Source: Gammaproteobacteria bacterium 28-57-27 (lineage in GTDB: Bacteria > Pseudomonadota > Gammaproteobacteria > Halothiobacillales > Halothiobacillaceae). From it: a DNA stretch of 64,000 nt. A model generated the notes under the pieces. That model ran no database searches and was not told where the DNA came from. It saw only the letters and a list, made by a program, of their open reading frames with translations. Within the stretch, counting starts at the first letter, position 1. The number at the start of each line of letters is the position of its first letter. Below, one piece after another: positions 26,877-34,717 of this stretch. The stretch spans positions 1 to 64,000 of the forward strand of contig NCGK01000014.1 of the NCBI GenBank assembly GCA_002281735.1. Direction: 5' to 3'. A program made the translations under genes and the position numbers.

Positions 26877-26951
26877 GCTCAACCTTACTCCCTTGGGTCA
26901 CTGAACGCTGCGCGATAAAGCCGCGCAGCGCCGATTAGCTCTACGTTATTG
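26877..26951 (+). other. attC-like site E (weaker)
   Basis: GCTCAAC at the left and GTTATTG at the right enclose a CTGCGCG/CGCGCAG hairpin. The right end merges with a dispersed TTATTGATCCGG repeat also seen at 16808 and 58883, so its status as a true attC is uncertain. Confidence 0.45.
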
Positions 26952-26974
26952 ATCCGGCCTGAATCTGTTTTGCC

Positions 26975-27042
26975 TTGTAGGAGCGAACCTTGGGTCGCGA
27001 AGGCTGCTACCGCCCATCGCGACCCAAGGTTCGCTCCTACAA
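26975..27042. repeat. Perfect 26-bp inverted repeat (TTGTAGGAGCG type)
   Basis: TTGTAGGAGCGAACCTTGGG continues to a 26-base arm that is exactly mirrored after a 16-base loop. It is related to the GTAGGAG...GCTCCTAC element near 16856-16917. Confidence 0.85.
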
Positions 27043-27053
27043 AAAGTGCAAAT

Positions 27054-27089
27054 TTCACCATGTAACTTAAGATGGTGAATCTTTTTTTA
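27054..27089 (+). terminator. Stem with T-run between the array and the DsbB pair
   Basis: TTCACCAT and ATGGTGAA form the stem, followed by TCTTTTTTT. It would end transcription coming from the cassette array. The remaining 200 bp to the next gene contain a 40-codon open segment (LVLAAVSAGVLWQQ..) without a start, perhaps a remnant. Confidence 0.65.
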
Positions 27090-27305
27090 AACTTGCTTTG
27101 TTGGTTCTGGCTGCTGTCTCTGCTGGCGTGCTTTGGCAACAGACGCAGCTTGCGGCATTAGCGCCGACAGGTGTCGCGCTGATCGCAAAATAAATAAAGA
27201 AAAATTGGACACATATTGTATTGTGACTCCGTGGAGCAACAGTTATTTAAACCCGAACCATATAAGTCAAGTTCTGAATCAACAACAACCCCAAAGGATA
27301 AAAAA

Positions 27306-27464
27306 ATGATTATGGTATTACCTTTTATTATTGCCCTCATGGCAATCTTGTTTATTATGCGCGGTCAAGCCAAAACAGGCCTGTGGCTGTGGGTTTTGCT
27401 GATCGGTATTTATTTGGGCTGGTGCCAATATCACATGAATGACACGTTGGCGATCACGTTATGA
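27306..27464 (+). CDS. DUF5993 small membrane protein
   Basis: A 52-residue protein with two hydrophobic helices (MVLPFIIALMAILFIMRG, LWLWVLLIGIYLGW) and a GWCQYHMNDTLAI tail, the pattern of the DUF5993 family. AAAGGA precedes the ATG at 27306. It overlaps the DsbB-like gene by four bases (ATGA), and this pairing is the usual context of the family. It probably works with the DsbB-like protein in a periplasmic disulfide or membrane redox unit; its exact role is unknown. Confidence 0.75.
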   Translation: MIMVLPFIIALMAILFIMRGQAKTGLWLWVLLIGIYLGWCQYHMNDTLAITL

Positions 27465-28036
27465 ACCAGACACTATCCCCTCTGATGGCCGCACTTATCG
27501 TCCGCTGGTTTAATATGGCTTCCCTGCTTGGTGTAAGCTTGGTGCTACTGATTGCTTTTTTCTATCAATTCGTAATGGGAGAGTTACCCTGTCCACTGTG
27601 TTTGTTACAACGGGTTGCGTTTATTATGGTGGGCATTGGATTCTTGATGAACGTCCGCTTTGGGTCAACATTTATGCACTACGGTTTAATTGTTGTTAGT
27701 GCATTAGCAGGCACCTTGAGTTCTGGGCGGCAAGTCTTGTTACATATTGTTCCAGGTACTGACCCATATGGCTCAGCACTGTTCGGGCTGCATTTTTACA
27801 CCTGGTCTTTCATTAGCTTCATGACCATTCTATTAGCCGTGGGTCTGATTTTTATGGTGGAAAATCGCGTTGGCGACGCTCGATCAGCGACCGCCGGTGG
27901 TCGGTTAGGGTTGTGGGCGGGAGCTTTGTTGTTGGCGATAGTATTTGTGAATATGGCATCTACTTTTCTGGAATGCGGTTTGGGTGCGTGTGCGGATAAC
28001 CCAACGGTTTATCAACTTCTCGGCTGGCTATCCTGA
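27461..28036 (+). CDS. DsbB-family disulfide bond formation protein
   Basis: A 191-residue membrane protein with four to five helices. PCPLCLLQR at about 43-51 is the DsbB quinone-proximal CxxC motif with its arginine. The second periplasmic Cys pair of classical DsbB is absent from the middle loop; instead LECGLGACADNP near residue 171 supplies two cysteines at the C-terminal side. It therefore belongs to a divergent DsbB-like group, perhaps with a dedicated partner. It is coupled to DUF5993 upstream. Confidence 0.82.
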   Translation: MNQTLSPLMAALIVRWFNMASLLGVSLVLLIAFFYQFVMGELPCPLCLLQRVAFIMVGIGFLMNVRFGSTFMHYGLIVVSALAGTLSSGRQVLLHIVPGTDPYGSALFGLHFYTWSFISFMTILLAVGLIFMVENRVGDARSATAGGRLGLWAGALLLAIVFVNMASTFLECGLGACADNPTVYQLLGWLS

Positions 28037-28037
28037 G

Positions 28038-28205
28038 TCATACCAGGAAAAAAAGATCACATTTCGCATAGTTATCACGTCCCGCCAGTGTGGCGGCAGG
28101 ACGACCATTGCGGGTGATAACAATTTCACGCTCCCGGCCTTGCTCAATAGCCTCAACCAAGCTGAAGAGAGATGATTCAGCTTTTAACATATTCACAGCG
28201 TGCAT
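28038..28205 (-). pseudogene. Orphan Phd/YefM-type antitoxin, probably truncated
   Basis: MHAVNMLKAESSLFSLVEAIEQGREREIVITRNGRPAATL is a typical Phd/YefM N-terminal DNA-binding part, but the protein ends soon afterwards in an atypical NYAKCDLFFLV tail. No toxin gene follows; the convergent DsbB-like stop is next. Met at 28205 is the normal family start. A MITE begins 34 bp upstream of this start. The gene is probably a relic, though an antitoxin-only protein could still repress. Confidence 0.65.
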
Positions 28206-28238
28206 ATTTTGCTCCATTCGGTGTGTGTCTAGCATAAG

Positions 28239-28342
28239 TAGGACTTACGCAAAACCGTCCCAGCGGCGTTCAAGCACCTCGCCGTACTAAGTGTACTGTC
28301 TTCGGCGCTTTGCCTTGCTGGGACACTTTTGCGTAAGTCCTA
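28239..28342. mobile_element. MITE copy A with perfect TAGGACTTACGCAAAA ends
   Basis: A 104-bp element with 16-base perfect terminal inverted repeats and no coding capacity. ATAAG occurs directly on both sides (28234-28238 and 28343-28347), a likely 5-bp target duplication. The ends resemble those of IS5-type elements, which could mobilise it in trans. A degraded relative lies at 43406-43505. Confidence 0.82.
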
Positions 28343-28447
28343 ATAAGATGACAATGGAGGGGTTTTTAGAGGTTCCCAGTGATGGGACATTGAAAGATGT
28401 GACTTTATGCCAATAACAGAAACAAGCGATTTATCAAGGAGAACGCC

Positions 28448-28747
28448 ATGCTGGTAACTTTCAAGACCGATGCTCATGCCGATATCACTATGTTCGGTAA
28501 AGATGCGCTCGCTATGCTGAGCATGATGGGGCACAGCACTACGGTACCCGGTGCGATGATGGCTGACGAAGTTCCCGCAGCGCTGGCGCGCCTAACGGCC
28601 GCGATCGAAGCAGAAAAAGCCTCGCCTTCGCTGGTTGAAAGCGGGTATGCCGATGAGCCGCCGGTAAGCATGAAACTTCGGGCGATGCCGCTTATGGGGC
28701 TGCTTACCGCTTCGGCCAAGGCAAAAGACTACGTAATGTGGGAATAA
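28448..28747 (+). CDS. DUF1840 family protein
   Basis: A 99-residue protein that begins MLVTFKTDAHADITMFGKDALAMLSMMG, the conserved start of DUF1840, and continues with VPGAMMADEVPAALARL. The family is common in beta- and gammaproteobacteria and has no known function. AAGGAG lies just upstream of the ATG. It stands alone, with the five-hairpin repeat 10 bp after its stop. Confidence 0.85.
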   Translation: MLVTFKTDAHADITMFGKDALAMLSMMGHSTTVPGAMMADEVPAALARLTAAIEAEKASPSLVESGYADEPPVSMKLRAMPLMGLLTASAKAKDYVMWE

Positions 28748-28757
28748 TCATTCCTCT

Positions 28758-28913
28758 AAGTAAACGCTGATTAAATCCATCCATGGATTTAATCAGCAAG
28801 CCTCGTTGCGGTACACGCCCGCAACAGTCTTCATGAATCAATGGCTTACACCATTGTTCATGTTGGGGCATCCTGCCCCAAGCGGGAAACGCTGAATAAA
28901 TCAGCGTTTCCCT
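28758..28913. repeat. Five-hairpin dispersed repeat, copy 2
   Basis: Same five stems as at 12405-12563: CTGATTAAATCCAT/ATGGATTTAATCAG, GTTGCGG/CCGCAAC, CATGAATCAATGG/CCATTGTTCATG, TTGGGGCA/TGCCCCAA and GGGAAACGCTGA/TCAGCGTTTCCC. Where the copies differ in stem 3, both sides change together (C:G in copy 1, T:A here). Confidence 0.88.
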
Positions 28914-28945
28914 AAAATGCAGCTATTCGACCACTGGAGGACGGC

Positions 28946-29545
28946 GTGACTATTCCATGGCGCTGGGTATTTATCGCGTTAATTCTATTTAGCGCTTGGC
29001 AGTATTGGCATAATCGCCCGCTCGCCGTGTCTCCGGGCACGTTGGTCAAAGAGATACCCGTGCAGAGCGATATTGCGAAAAAAGTAGTTTATCCGCATGG
29101 CGGCAAGTACCAACTCGAAGCCTTGGCGAATTTCGAAATCAAGGCACGCGTTTTGGGCAAGGAAATTTACCAATTCGACCGTGGTGCCGAGCTTGTGCCC
29201 GTTGATTTGGCTCTGGGTTGGGGGCGGATGTCCGATTCCGCTGTGATCGACAAACTCTCGATTACCCAAGGTGGGCGCTTTTATCGTTACCGCTGGGAGG
29301 ATGCCCCGCCGATTCCACCCAACGAAATTATCAGCCACAGCGCCAATATGCACCTGATCCCGACCTCGCCCGCCATCGAGAAAAAGATGAAACAGGTACG
29401 CCCCGGGCAAATTGTGCATATCACCGGGCAGTTGGTCGAAGCCCGCGCTCCGGATGGCGCGGTTTGGCGTTCATCACTGACGCGTGACGATTCGGGTAAT
29501 GGTGCTTGCGAACTGATTCGCGTCGAATCGTTCGACATTCGCTAA
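28946..29545 (+). CDS. Conserved hypothetical membrane-anchored protein
   Basis: A 199-residue protein with a single N-terminal membrane helix (WVFIALILFSAW) and a periplasmic domain with SHSANMHLIPTSP and VRPGQIVHITGQLVEA, a beta-barrel-like pattern seen in conserved proteobacterial proteins of unknown function. It starts with GTG at 28946, chosen because GGAGG lies just upstream. It is followed 17 bp later by a DUF2238 membrane protein, so the two are probably an operon. Confidence 0.7.
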   Translation: MTIPWRWVFIALILFSAWQYWHNRPLAVSPGTLVKEIPVQSDIAKKVVYPHGGKYQLEALANFEIKARVLGKEIYQFDRGAELVPVDLALGWGRMSDSAVIDKLSITQGGRFYRYRWEDAPPIPPNEIISHSANMHLIPTSPAIEKKMKQVRPGQIVHITGQLVEARAPDGAVWRSSLTRDDSGNGACELIRVESFDIR

Positions 29546-29562
29546 GCGAGGCGTAGAAACCC

Positions 29563-30198
29563 ATGCCCATCCTCCAGCGCACCCATATGCTGCTGTTCGC
29601 TCTGCTGCTGCTTATCGGCCTGCTCGCACTTTCGGCCATCAAGCCCTACGACCATGCAACTTGGGCGCTGGAAGTGCTGCCGGTATTGATCGCCATCCCC
29701 GTGCTCTGGGCGACCTACTCTCGCTTTCCGCTTACGACCCTGGTTTATGTGTGCATTTTCCTGCACGCGCTGGTGCTTATCCTCGGCGGCGAATACACCT
29801 ACGCCCGCGTACCGCTCGGCTTTCAGATCGCCGAGGTGCTGGGGCTGGAACGCAACCCCTACGACAAGATCGGCCACTTTTTCCAAGGCTTTGTCCCCGC
29901 GTTGCTTGCGCGCGAGATTCTTATCCGGGGTGATGTTGTGCGTGGCCGGCGGATGCTGGCCTTTATCGTGGTGTGCATCGTCCTGGCAATCAGCGCCAGC
30001 TACGAACTTATCGAATGGGGCGTGGCCTTGCTGCTTGAGCAAGGCGCAATCGAGTTTCTAGGCACGCAGGGCGACCCGTGGGACACGCAGTCCGACATGC
30101 TTTTTGCACTCATCGGCGCACTGGCCGCCCTGCTGTTATTCTCGGGCGTGCATGATCGTCAGATGCAGCGTTTGATGCCGGGCGGAGTGGGAAATTGA
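29563..30198 (+). CDS. DUF2238/YjdF family membrane protein
   Basis: A 211-residue protein with six hydrophobic segments. The block ERNPYDKIGHFFQGFVPALLARE followed by ASYELIEW and DPWDTQSDMLFALIGA is the signature of the DUF2238/YjdF family. The conserved acidic and His residues in membrane loops suggest an enzyme or transporter, but function is unknown. It is downstream of and probably co-transcribed with the anchored protein at 28946. Confidence 0.85.
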   Translation: MPILQRTHMLLFALLLLIGLLALSAIKPYDHATWALEVLPVLIAIPVLWATYSRFPLTTLVYVCIFLHALVLILGGEYTYARVPLGFQIAEVLGLERNPYDKIGHFFQGFVPALLAREILIRGDVVRGRRMLAFIVVCIVLAISASYELIEWGVALLLEQGAIEFLGTQGDPWDTQSDMLFALIGALAALLLFSGVHDRQMQRLMPGGVGN

Positions 30199-30454
30199 CC
30201 TCGCGCTTTAAGCAGAGCCATACCACGTTGCCATCAAACACCAACGATTAGCCGCCCCAGAAGTCGCATCGCCCCCCGCTTGAGCGACGCACGCCTTCCC
30301 CGATCAATGTTAACCTGAGCGTGTCGCGCTTCTTTTGGGCGCGTCGTCAACGAGCGCCTTTCCGGCTTGCATGTCGTCCTTCCAAGATGCGTTGTGCCTG
30401 TTTGATCGGAGTATTTCTGATCCACAACCACGTTTACGCTTGGAGTAGGTATTC

Positions 30455-31201
30455 ATGTCGGGCATCCCCGAACTGTTTGAAGCACGCGCCCCTGCGGGCG
30501 AGACACTCACCGACGGCGACAATGCGAGCTGGCTGCAATGCTGGCATGACCGGCAGACCGGCTTTCATCAGGCGGCGATTAACCCGCTTCTGACCCGTTT
30601 TTGGCCGGAACTCGGGCTTGATGTAGCCAGCCGGATCTTCGTTCCGCTGTGCGGCAAAAGCCTGGATATGCTCTGGTTGGCGCAGCAAGGGCATGAGGTT
30701 ATCGGTGTCGAGTTGAGTCCGATTGCAGTGCGCGCCTTTTTCAAGGAAAACCGTCTGCGCCCGACGCGGCGGCCTGCGGGCTTGCTCACGCTCTGGCAGG
30801 CTGGGCGCATCAGCATTCTGTGTGGCGATTATTTCGCCCTGACGAGCAGCGAACTCGGCCAGATCGACGCAGTGTATGACCGCGCGGCGCTGACGGCCTT
30901 CCCCGAGGATGTGCGCTTGTTGTATGTGGCGCATTTGAAGCTGATTTTGCCGACATCCGGCAAGGTGTTTATCCTGACGACCGAGATGCCGGACTCAGGC
31001 GCGCTCCCGGCGCAAACCCTTGAGGCGGATCCTGAGCTCATGACCTTGTACGGGGCGGCCTTCAATATCGAACTGCTGCATGTTGAACATGCGTTCGAGC
31101 CCCATCCAGAGGGCTCGCATCTGCCTCCAGAAGCGCTCGCACACAAGGTCTACCGGCTGTCGCTAAAGTCAGGCGAGTCATGCTTGGCGACAGGAAACTG
31201 A
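30455..31201 (+). CDS. tpm: Thiopurine S-methyltransferase
   Basis: An SAM-dependent methyltransferase of the bacterial TPMT family, linked to selenium and tellurium methylation and to thiopurine analogues. WLQCWHDRQTGFHQ near residue 26 is the family start motif. FVPLCGKSLDMLWLAQQGHEVIGVELS at about 63-89 binds SAM. YDRAALTAFPEDVR follows in the active-site region. The length of 248 residues is slightly longer than usual. GGAG occurs at the expected place. It is monocistronic. Confidence 0.9.
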   Translation: MSGIPELFEARAPAGETLTDGDNASWLQCWHDRQTGFHQAAINPLLTRFWPELGLDVASRIFVPLCGKSLDMLWLAQQGHEVIGVELSPIAVRAFFKENRLRPTRRPAGLLTLWQAGRISILCGDYFALTSSELGQIDAVYDRAALTAFPEDVRLLYVAHLKLILPTSGKVFILTTEMPDSGALPAQTLEADPELMTLYGAAFNIELLHVEHAFEPHPEGSHLPPEALAHKVYRLSLKSGESCLATGN

Positions 31202-31233
31202 TCTCGATTTCAGTCTGCAAAATTCCCGCGATC

Positions 31234-31578
31234 TCAGCCCTTCTTCACAAACTCCGACTTGAGCTGCATCGGGCCGATGCCGTCGATTTTGCAGTCGATA
31301 TCATGGTCGCCTTCGATCAAGCGGATGTTTTTCACCTTGGTGCCGACTTTGACCACCAGGGAGGTGCCTTTGACTTTCAGATCTTTGATGACGGTCACGG
31401 TATCGCCGTCTTGCAGCAGGTTGCCGTTCGAGTCTTTGATCACCAGTGCGTCGCTGCTTTCTTCGGCCACGGCGGCAGTTTTTGGCCACTCATGTGCGCA
31501 TTCCGGGCAAACGAACATCTCGCCATCTTCGTAGGTGTATTCCGAAGCACATTTTGGGCAAGGGGGCAAAGCGGACAT
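31234..31578 (-). CDS. PhnA/YjdM zinc-ribbon protein
   Basis: A 114-residue protein with an N-terminal zinc ribbon (CPKC and CPEC pairs within the first 27 residues) and the PhnA C-terminal domain ([25 protein letters not shown]). Despite the name, YjdM/PhnA is not the phosphonoacetate hydrolase and its function is unknown. AAGGAG lies upstream of the ATG. It is convergent with tpm. Confidence 0.9.
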   Translation of the reverse strand: MSALPPCPKCASEYTYEDGEMFVCPECAHEWPKTAAVAEESSDALVIKDSNGNLLQDGDTVTVIKDLKVKGTSLVVKVGTKVKNIRLIEGDHDIDCKIDGIGPMQLKSEFVKKG

Positions 31579-31945
31579 GAGAGGCTCCTTTTTGATAAGA
31601 AAAACTAATGAATTTTGCGAATTTTAGCATAAACGCTGATAACTGCCGTTTGGGGATCTGCGGCATCCATTTTTTGCCACAGAGGGCACTGAGAGGATGT
31701 TGCTGGGTGAGCCATCATAGGCCGGATAAACGGACTATAGATTCGGCACGAATTATTCGTGATTAACCGTTCGGGCTGAGCCTGTCGAAGCCCCGCACGA
31801 AGGCTCTGCGACAGGCTCAGAGCGAACGGTTATCGTGGTATTTAAGTGCCGAATCAATAAGTCGGCTGCGCCACGCTTATCTACCCTACAACAGCCCCTC
31901 AAAAATCTCTGTGTGCTCTGTGGCTAATGTCTTGATTTCCACGGC
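31579..31945. repeat. Repeat-filled spacer with GTTCGGGCTGAGCCTGTCG palindrome
   Basis: No gene. ATTCGGCAC at 31741 pairs with GTGCCGAAT at 31846. Inside, AACCGTTCGGGCTGAGCCTG at 31765 pairs with the CAGGCTCAGAGCGAACGGTT end at 31831. Pieces of the CACAGAG repeat lie at both borders. A relative of the inner palindrome is at 59130-59190. Confidence 0.7.
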
Positions 31946-34672
31946 CTACAGCTTGCGCGTGACATGCACCACATCATCATCAAACGAGCCCGCCAGGCGT
32001 TCAAAGCCCATGCGTTCGGCGAGTTTCAACATGCCGGTGTTATGCGGCAGCACCTCGCCCATGAGCACACGCACCCCGCGTTGGCGTGCGGCATCCAGCA
32101 CCGCTTCCAGCAATAAACTCCCCAAACCGCAGCCCTGCCAGGCATCACTCACCACCACGGCGAACTCGGCGCTTTCGCCATCCGGTTGCAGGCTGTAGCG
32201 CGCCACGCCAATTTCCACGGCGTGCTCGTTCTGCATATAAATCGCCACAAACGCCATTTCGCGGTCATAGTCGATTTGCGTAAAACGCATCAACATATCC
32301 GGGGTAAGCTCGTCCAGCGCGCGCATAAAACGCAGGTAGCGGCTTTCATCGGACAGATCATGCACAAAGGCCTGTTCCATTTCAGCATCTTCCGGGCGTA
32401 TCGGGCGCAGGATGATTTCCCGCCCATCCGCCAGCACCACATGCCGCGCCAGATGCGCCGGATAAGGATGAATCGCCATATGCGCATAACGCGGCAAACC
32501 GGGATGCATCTCGGCCAGCTCAATGCGCGCATCCACCGCCACCACACCCAACTCTCCGGCCATCAGCGGGTTAATGTCCAATCCGGCGATTTCCGGCAGC
32601 TCGCACACCATTTCTGAAATGCGCAGCAACACCTGTTCCAAAGCGCCCATAGGCACGGGCAAGGCGCCGCGAAATGCGCCCAGCATTTTGGCGGCACGCG
32701 TGCGTTGCATCAGGCGCTCGGCCAACAGGGGGTTCAGCGGTGGCAAGGCCAAGGCGCGATCATGCAGCACTTCCACCGCCACACCGCCCATGCCAAACGC
32801 AATCACCGGCCCGAACACCGGATCACGACTGACCCCCACCAGCAACTCGCGCGCATGTCCCACCTCGGCCATACGCTCCAGCGTCACGCCCTCAATCACC
32901 ACATCGGGATGTGCTGCGCGCACTTTGTCGAGCATCTCCTGTACCTGATGGCGCACGCTCTGCGCGCTTTGCACATTCAGGCGCACGCCGCCGACATCGG
33001 TCTTGTGCGTGAGTGCCGGGGCGCTGATTTTGAGCGCCAGCGGATAACCCAGACTCTCGGCCACGATCATGGCTTCGTTCGCATCGCGCGCCAGCACGCT
33101 GGGATGGTTCGGAATGCGGAAGGCCGACAGAATCGCCTTGGATTCGCGCAAACTCAACACCATGCGCCCCTCGCTGCGCGCCTGCTGCATAATCAGCCGC
33201 GCACCTTCAATATCCGCCGGTGTATCTTCGCTCAGGGGGCTGGGCGCCTGCATCAGCAAGTTTTGGTTACGCCGATAGTCGAAGAGATAAGCCAAGGCCT
33301 CAACCGCCGATTCCGGCGAGCGAAATTGCGGAATACCCGCCGCATCGAAACGCACGCGCGCTTCGTTCACCAGAGTCTCGCCCATCCAGCACACCAACAC
33401 CGGTTTGCGGTATCCATTGCCCTGCTGCTGCGCCTGTTGAATCACCGCCTCGGCACAGGCCAGGGGGTCGGTCATGGCTTGTGGCGTGAGCAGCACCACC
33501 ATCGTGTCCACGCCTGTATCGGCCAGACACAGACGCACCGCCTCGCCGTAACGCTGCGCGTCGGCATCGCCCAAAATATCCACCGGGTTGGCGTGTGACC
33601 AATTCACTGGCAAAAAAGCATTCAACGCCGCCAGGGTTTCTGCGCTTAGGCTCGCCAGCGGCATGGCCAGATCCGCCGCCCGGTCGGTGGCCATCACCCC
33701 CGGCCCGCCGCCATTGGTCAGAATCAGCACCCTACCCTCGCGCAGATTCATGCCCGAGCCCATCCCTTGGCCACCCAACTGTGCCAGGGTCTGCGCGGCA
33801 GAGAACCACTGCGTAATGCGCTCCACCCGCACTACCCCGGCGCGCTCCAGCGCCGCATCAAACACATCATCCGCGCCCATCAACGCTCCGGTATGCGTCG
33901 CCGCCGCCCGCGAACCTTCGGCATGACGCGCCGACTTGAGCACAATCACCGGCTTGATACGCGCCGCCGCACGCAGGCCGCTAAGGAAGCCGCGCGCGTG
34001 ATGAATACCCTCCACATACAACAGAATGCCCTTGGTTTGCGGGTCAAGCGCCAGGTAATCCAGCACATCGCCAAAATCCACATCCGCCGCATCCCCGGTG
34101 GACACAATCGCCGAAAAGCCCACCCCACGCGCCTGCGCCCAATCCAGCACCGCCGTCACCAGCGCCCCCGACTGCGACACCAGAGCCAGTTGGCCAGGTA
34201 CGGCCTGATTGTGGCTAAAGGTGGCGTTCAGCCCAATCGCCGGGCGCATCATGCCCAAGCAATTCGGCCCGATCAGGCGCATGGAGAAATGCTGGGCAAT
34301 TTCCAGAATCTCGCTCTGCAAGGCTTTCCCCGCCGCCCCGGCTTCGGCAAAGCCTGCCGAGAGAATCACCGCCCCCTTGAAGCCCGCCTCGCCGCATTGA
34401 CGCACAATACCCGGAACACTGGCCGCCGGGGTGGCGATCACCGCCAGATCGAGCTGACGCGCCAAGGCCGACTCAACCTGACTCACATCCGGCCAACAGC
34501 GCAAGCCCTGAATCTGCGTGTGTTTAGGGTTAATCGGCACAATGGCGCCCTTGAACCCGGCCGCAATCAGATTCGCTAATACCGTCGTACCGACCGCACC
34601 GGCACGCTCGCTGGCGCCGAAGACCGCAATGCCCTTGGGATTGAAAAGCTGCTCTAAAGTATGTGCGCCCAT
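31946..34672 (-). CDS. NDP-forming acyl-CoA synthetase fused to GNAT (Pat/YfiQ-like)
   Basis: A 908-residue fusion. Residues 1-470 are the CoA-binding and ligase part of NDP-forming acyl-CoA synthetases (IAVFGASERAGAVG, GPNCLGMM, SQSGAL). About 490-700 is the ATP-grasp part. The last 150 residues are a GNAT domain. In Salmonella Pat this layout acetylates and inactivates acetyl-CoA synthetase. Here ATHTGALMG keeps a histidine at position 260, where the phosphorylated His of active synthetases lies, so ligase activity may persist. It sits upstream of a double GNAT gene, near pta-ackA. Confidence 0.9.
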   Translation of the reverse strand: MGAHTLEQLFNPKGIAVFGASERAGAVGTTVLANLIAAGFKGAIVPINPKHTQIQGLRCWPDVSQVESALARQLDLAVIATPAASVPGIVRQCGEAGFKGAVILSAGFAEAGAAGKALQSEILEIAQHFSMRLIGPNCLGMMRPAIGLNATFSHNQAVPGQLALVSQSGALVTAVLDWAQARGVGFSAIVSTGDAADVDFGDVLDYLALDPQTKGILLYVEGIHHARGFLSGLRAAARIKPVIVLKSARHAEGSRAAATHTGALMGADDVFDAALERAGVVRVERITQWFSAAQTLAQLGGQGMGSGMNLREGRVLILTNGGGPGVMATDRAADLAMPLASLSAETLAALNAFLPVNWSHANPVDILGDADAQRYGEAVRLCLADTGVDTMVVLLTPQAMTDPLACAEAVIQQAQQQGNGYRKPVLVCWMGETLVNEARVRFDAAGIPQFRSPESAVEALAYLFDYRRNQNLLMQAPSPLSEDTPADIEGARLIMQQARSEGRMVLSLRESKAILSAFRIPNHPSVLARDANEAMIVAESLGYPLALKISAPALTHKTDVGGVRLNVQSAQSVRHQVQEMLDKVRAAHPDVVIEGVTLERMAEVGHARELLVGVSRDPVFGPVIAFGMGGVAVEVLHDRALALPPLNPLLAERLMQRTRAAKMLGAFRGALPVPMGALEQVLLRISEMVCELPEIAGLDINPLMAGELGVVAVDARIELAEMHPGLPRYAHMAIHPYPAHLARHVVLADGREIILRPIRPEDAEMEQAFVHDLSDESRYLRFMRALDELTPDMLMRFTQIDYDREMAFVAIYMQNEHAVEIGVARYSLQPDGESAEFAVVVSDAWQGCGLGSLLLEAVLDAARQRGVRVLMGEVLPHNTGMLKLAERMGFERLAGSFDDDVVHVTRKL

Positions 34673-34717
34673 GCTGGCCTCGTGGGTTGGGTTATCGGTT
34701 ACGCTGTGCTGGTATAT

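Larger units (their letters stand above)
23962..26951 (+). mobile_element. Integron-type gene cassette array without integrase (CALIN)
   Basis: Five plus-strand genes are separated by attC-like sites. The 10-mer GTTATAGGAC at 23962 is exactly complementary to GTCCTATAAC at 24746. GTTATGTACC at 24797 is exactly complementary to GGTACATAAC at 25254. This is the R'/R'' relation that each circular cassette carries. Later sites (25718-25785, 26313-26371, 26877-26951) show RYYYAAC...GTTRRRY ends with inner hairpins. No intI is present in the window. Confidence 0.8.

Noticed and set aside
27060-27192. Small membrane peptide gene before the DUF5993 gene
   Set aside because: Two overlapping short frames are possible, but neither has a good start, and one begins inside a terminator stem.
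30455-31201. BioC, the missing methyltransferase of biotin synthesis
   Set aside because: The motifs WLQCWHDRQTGFHQ and VPLCGKSLD are those of thiopurine methyltransferase, not of BioC.
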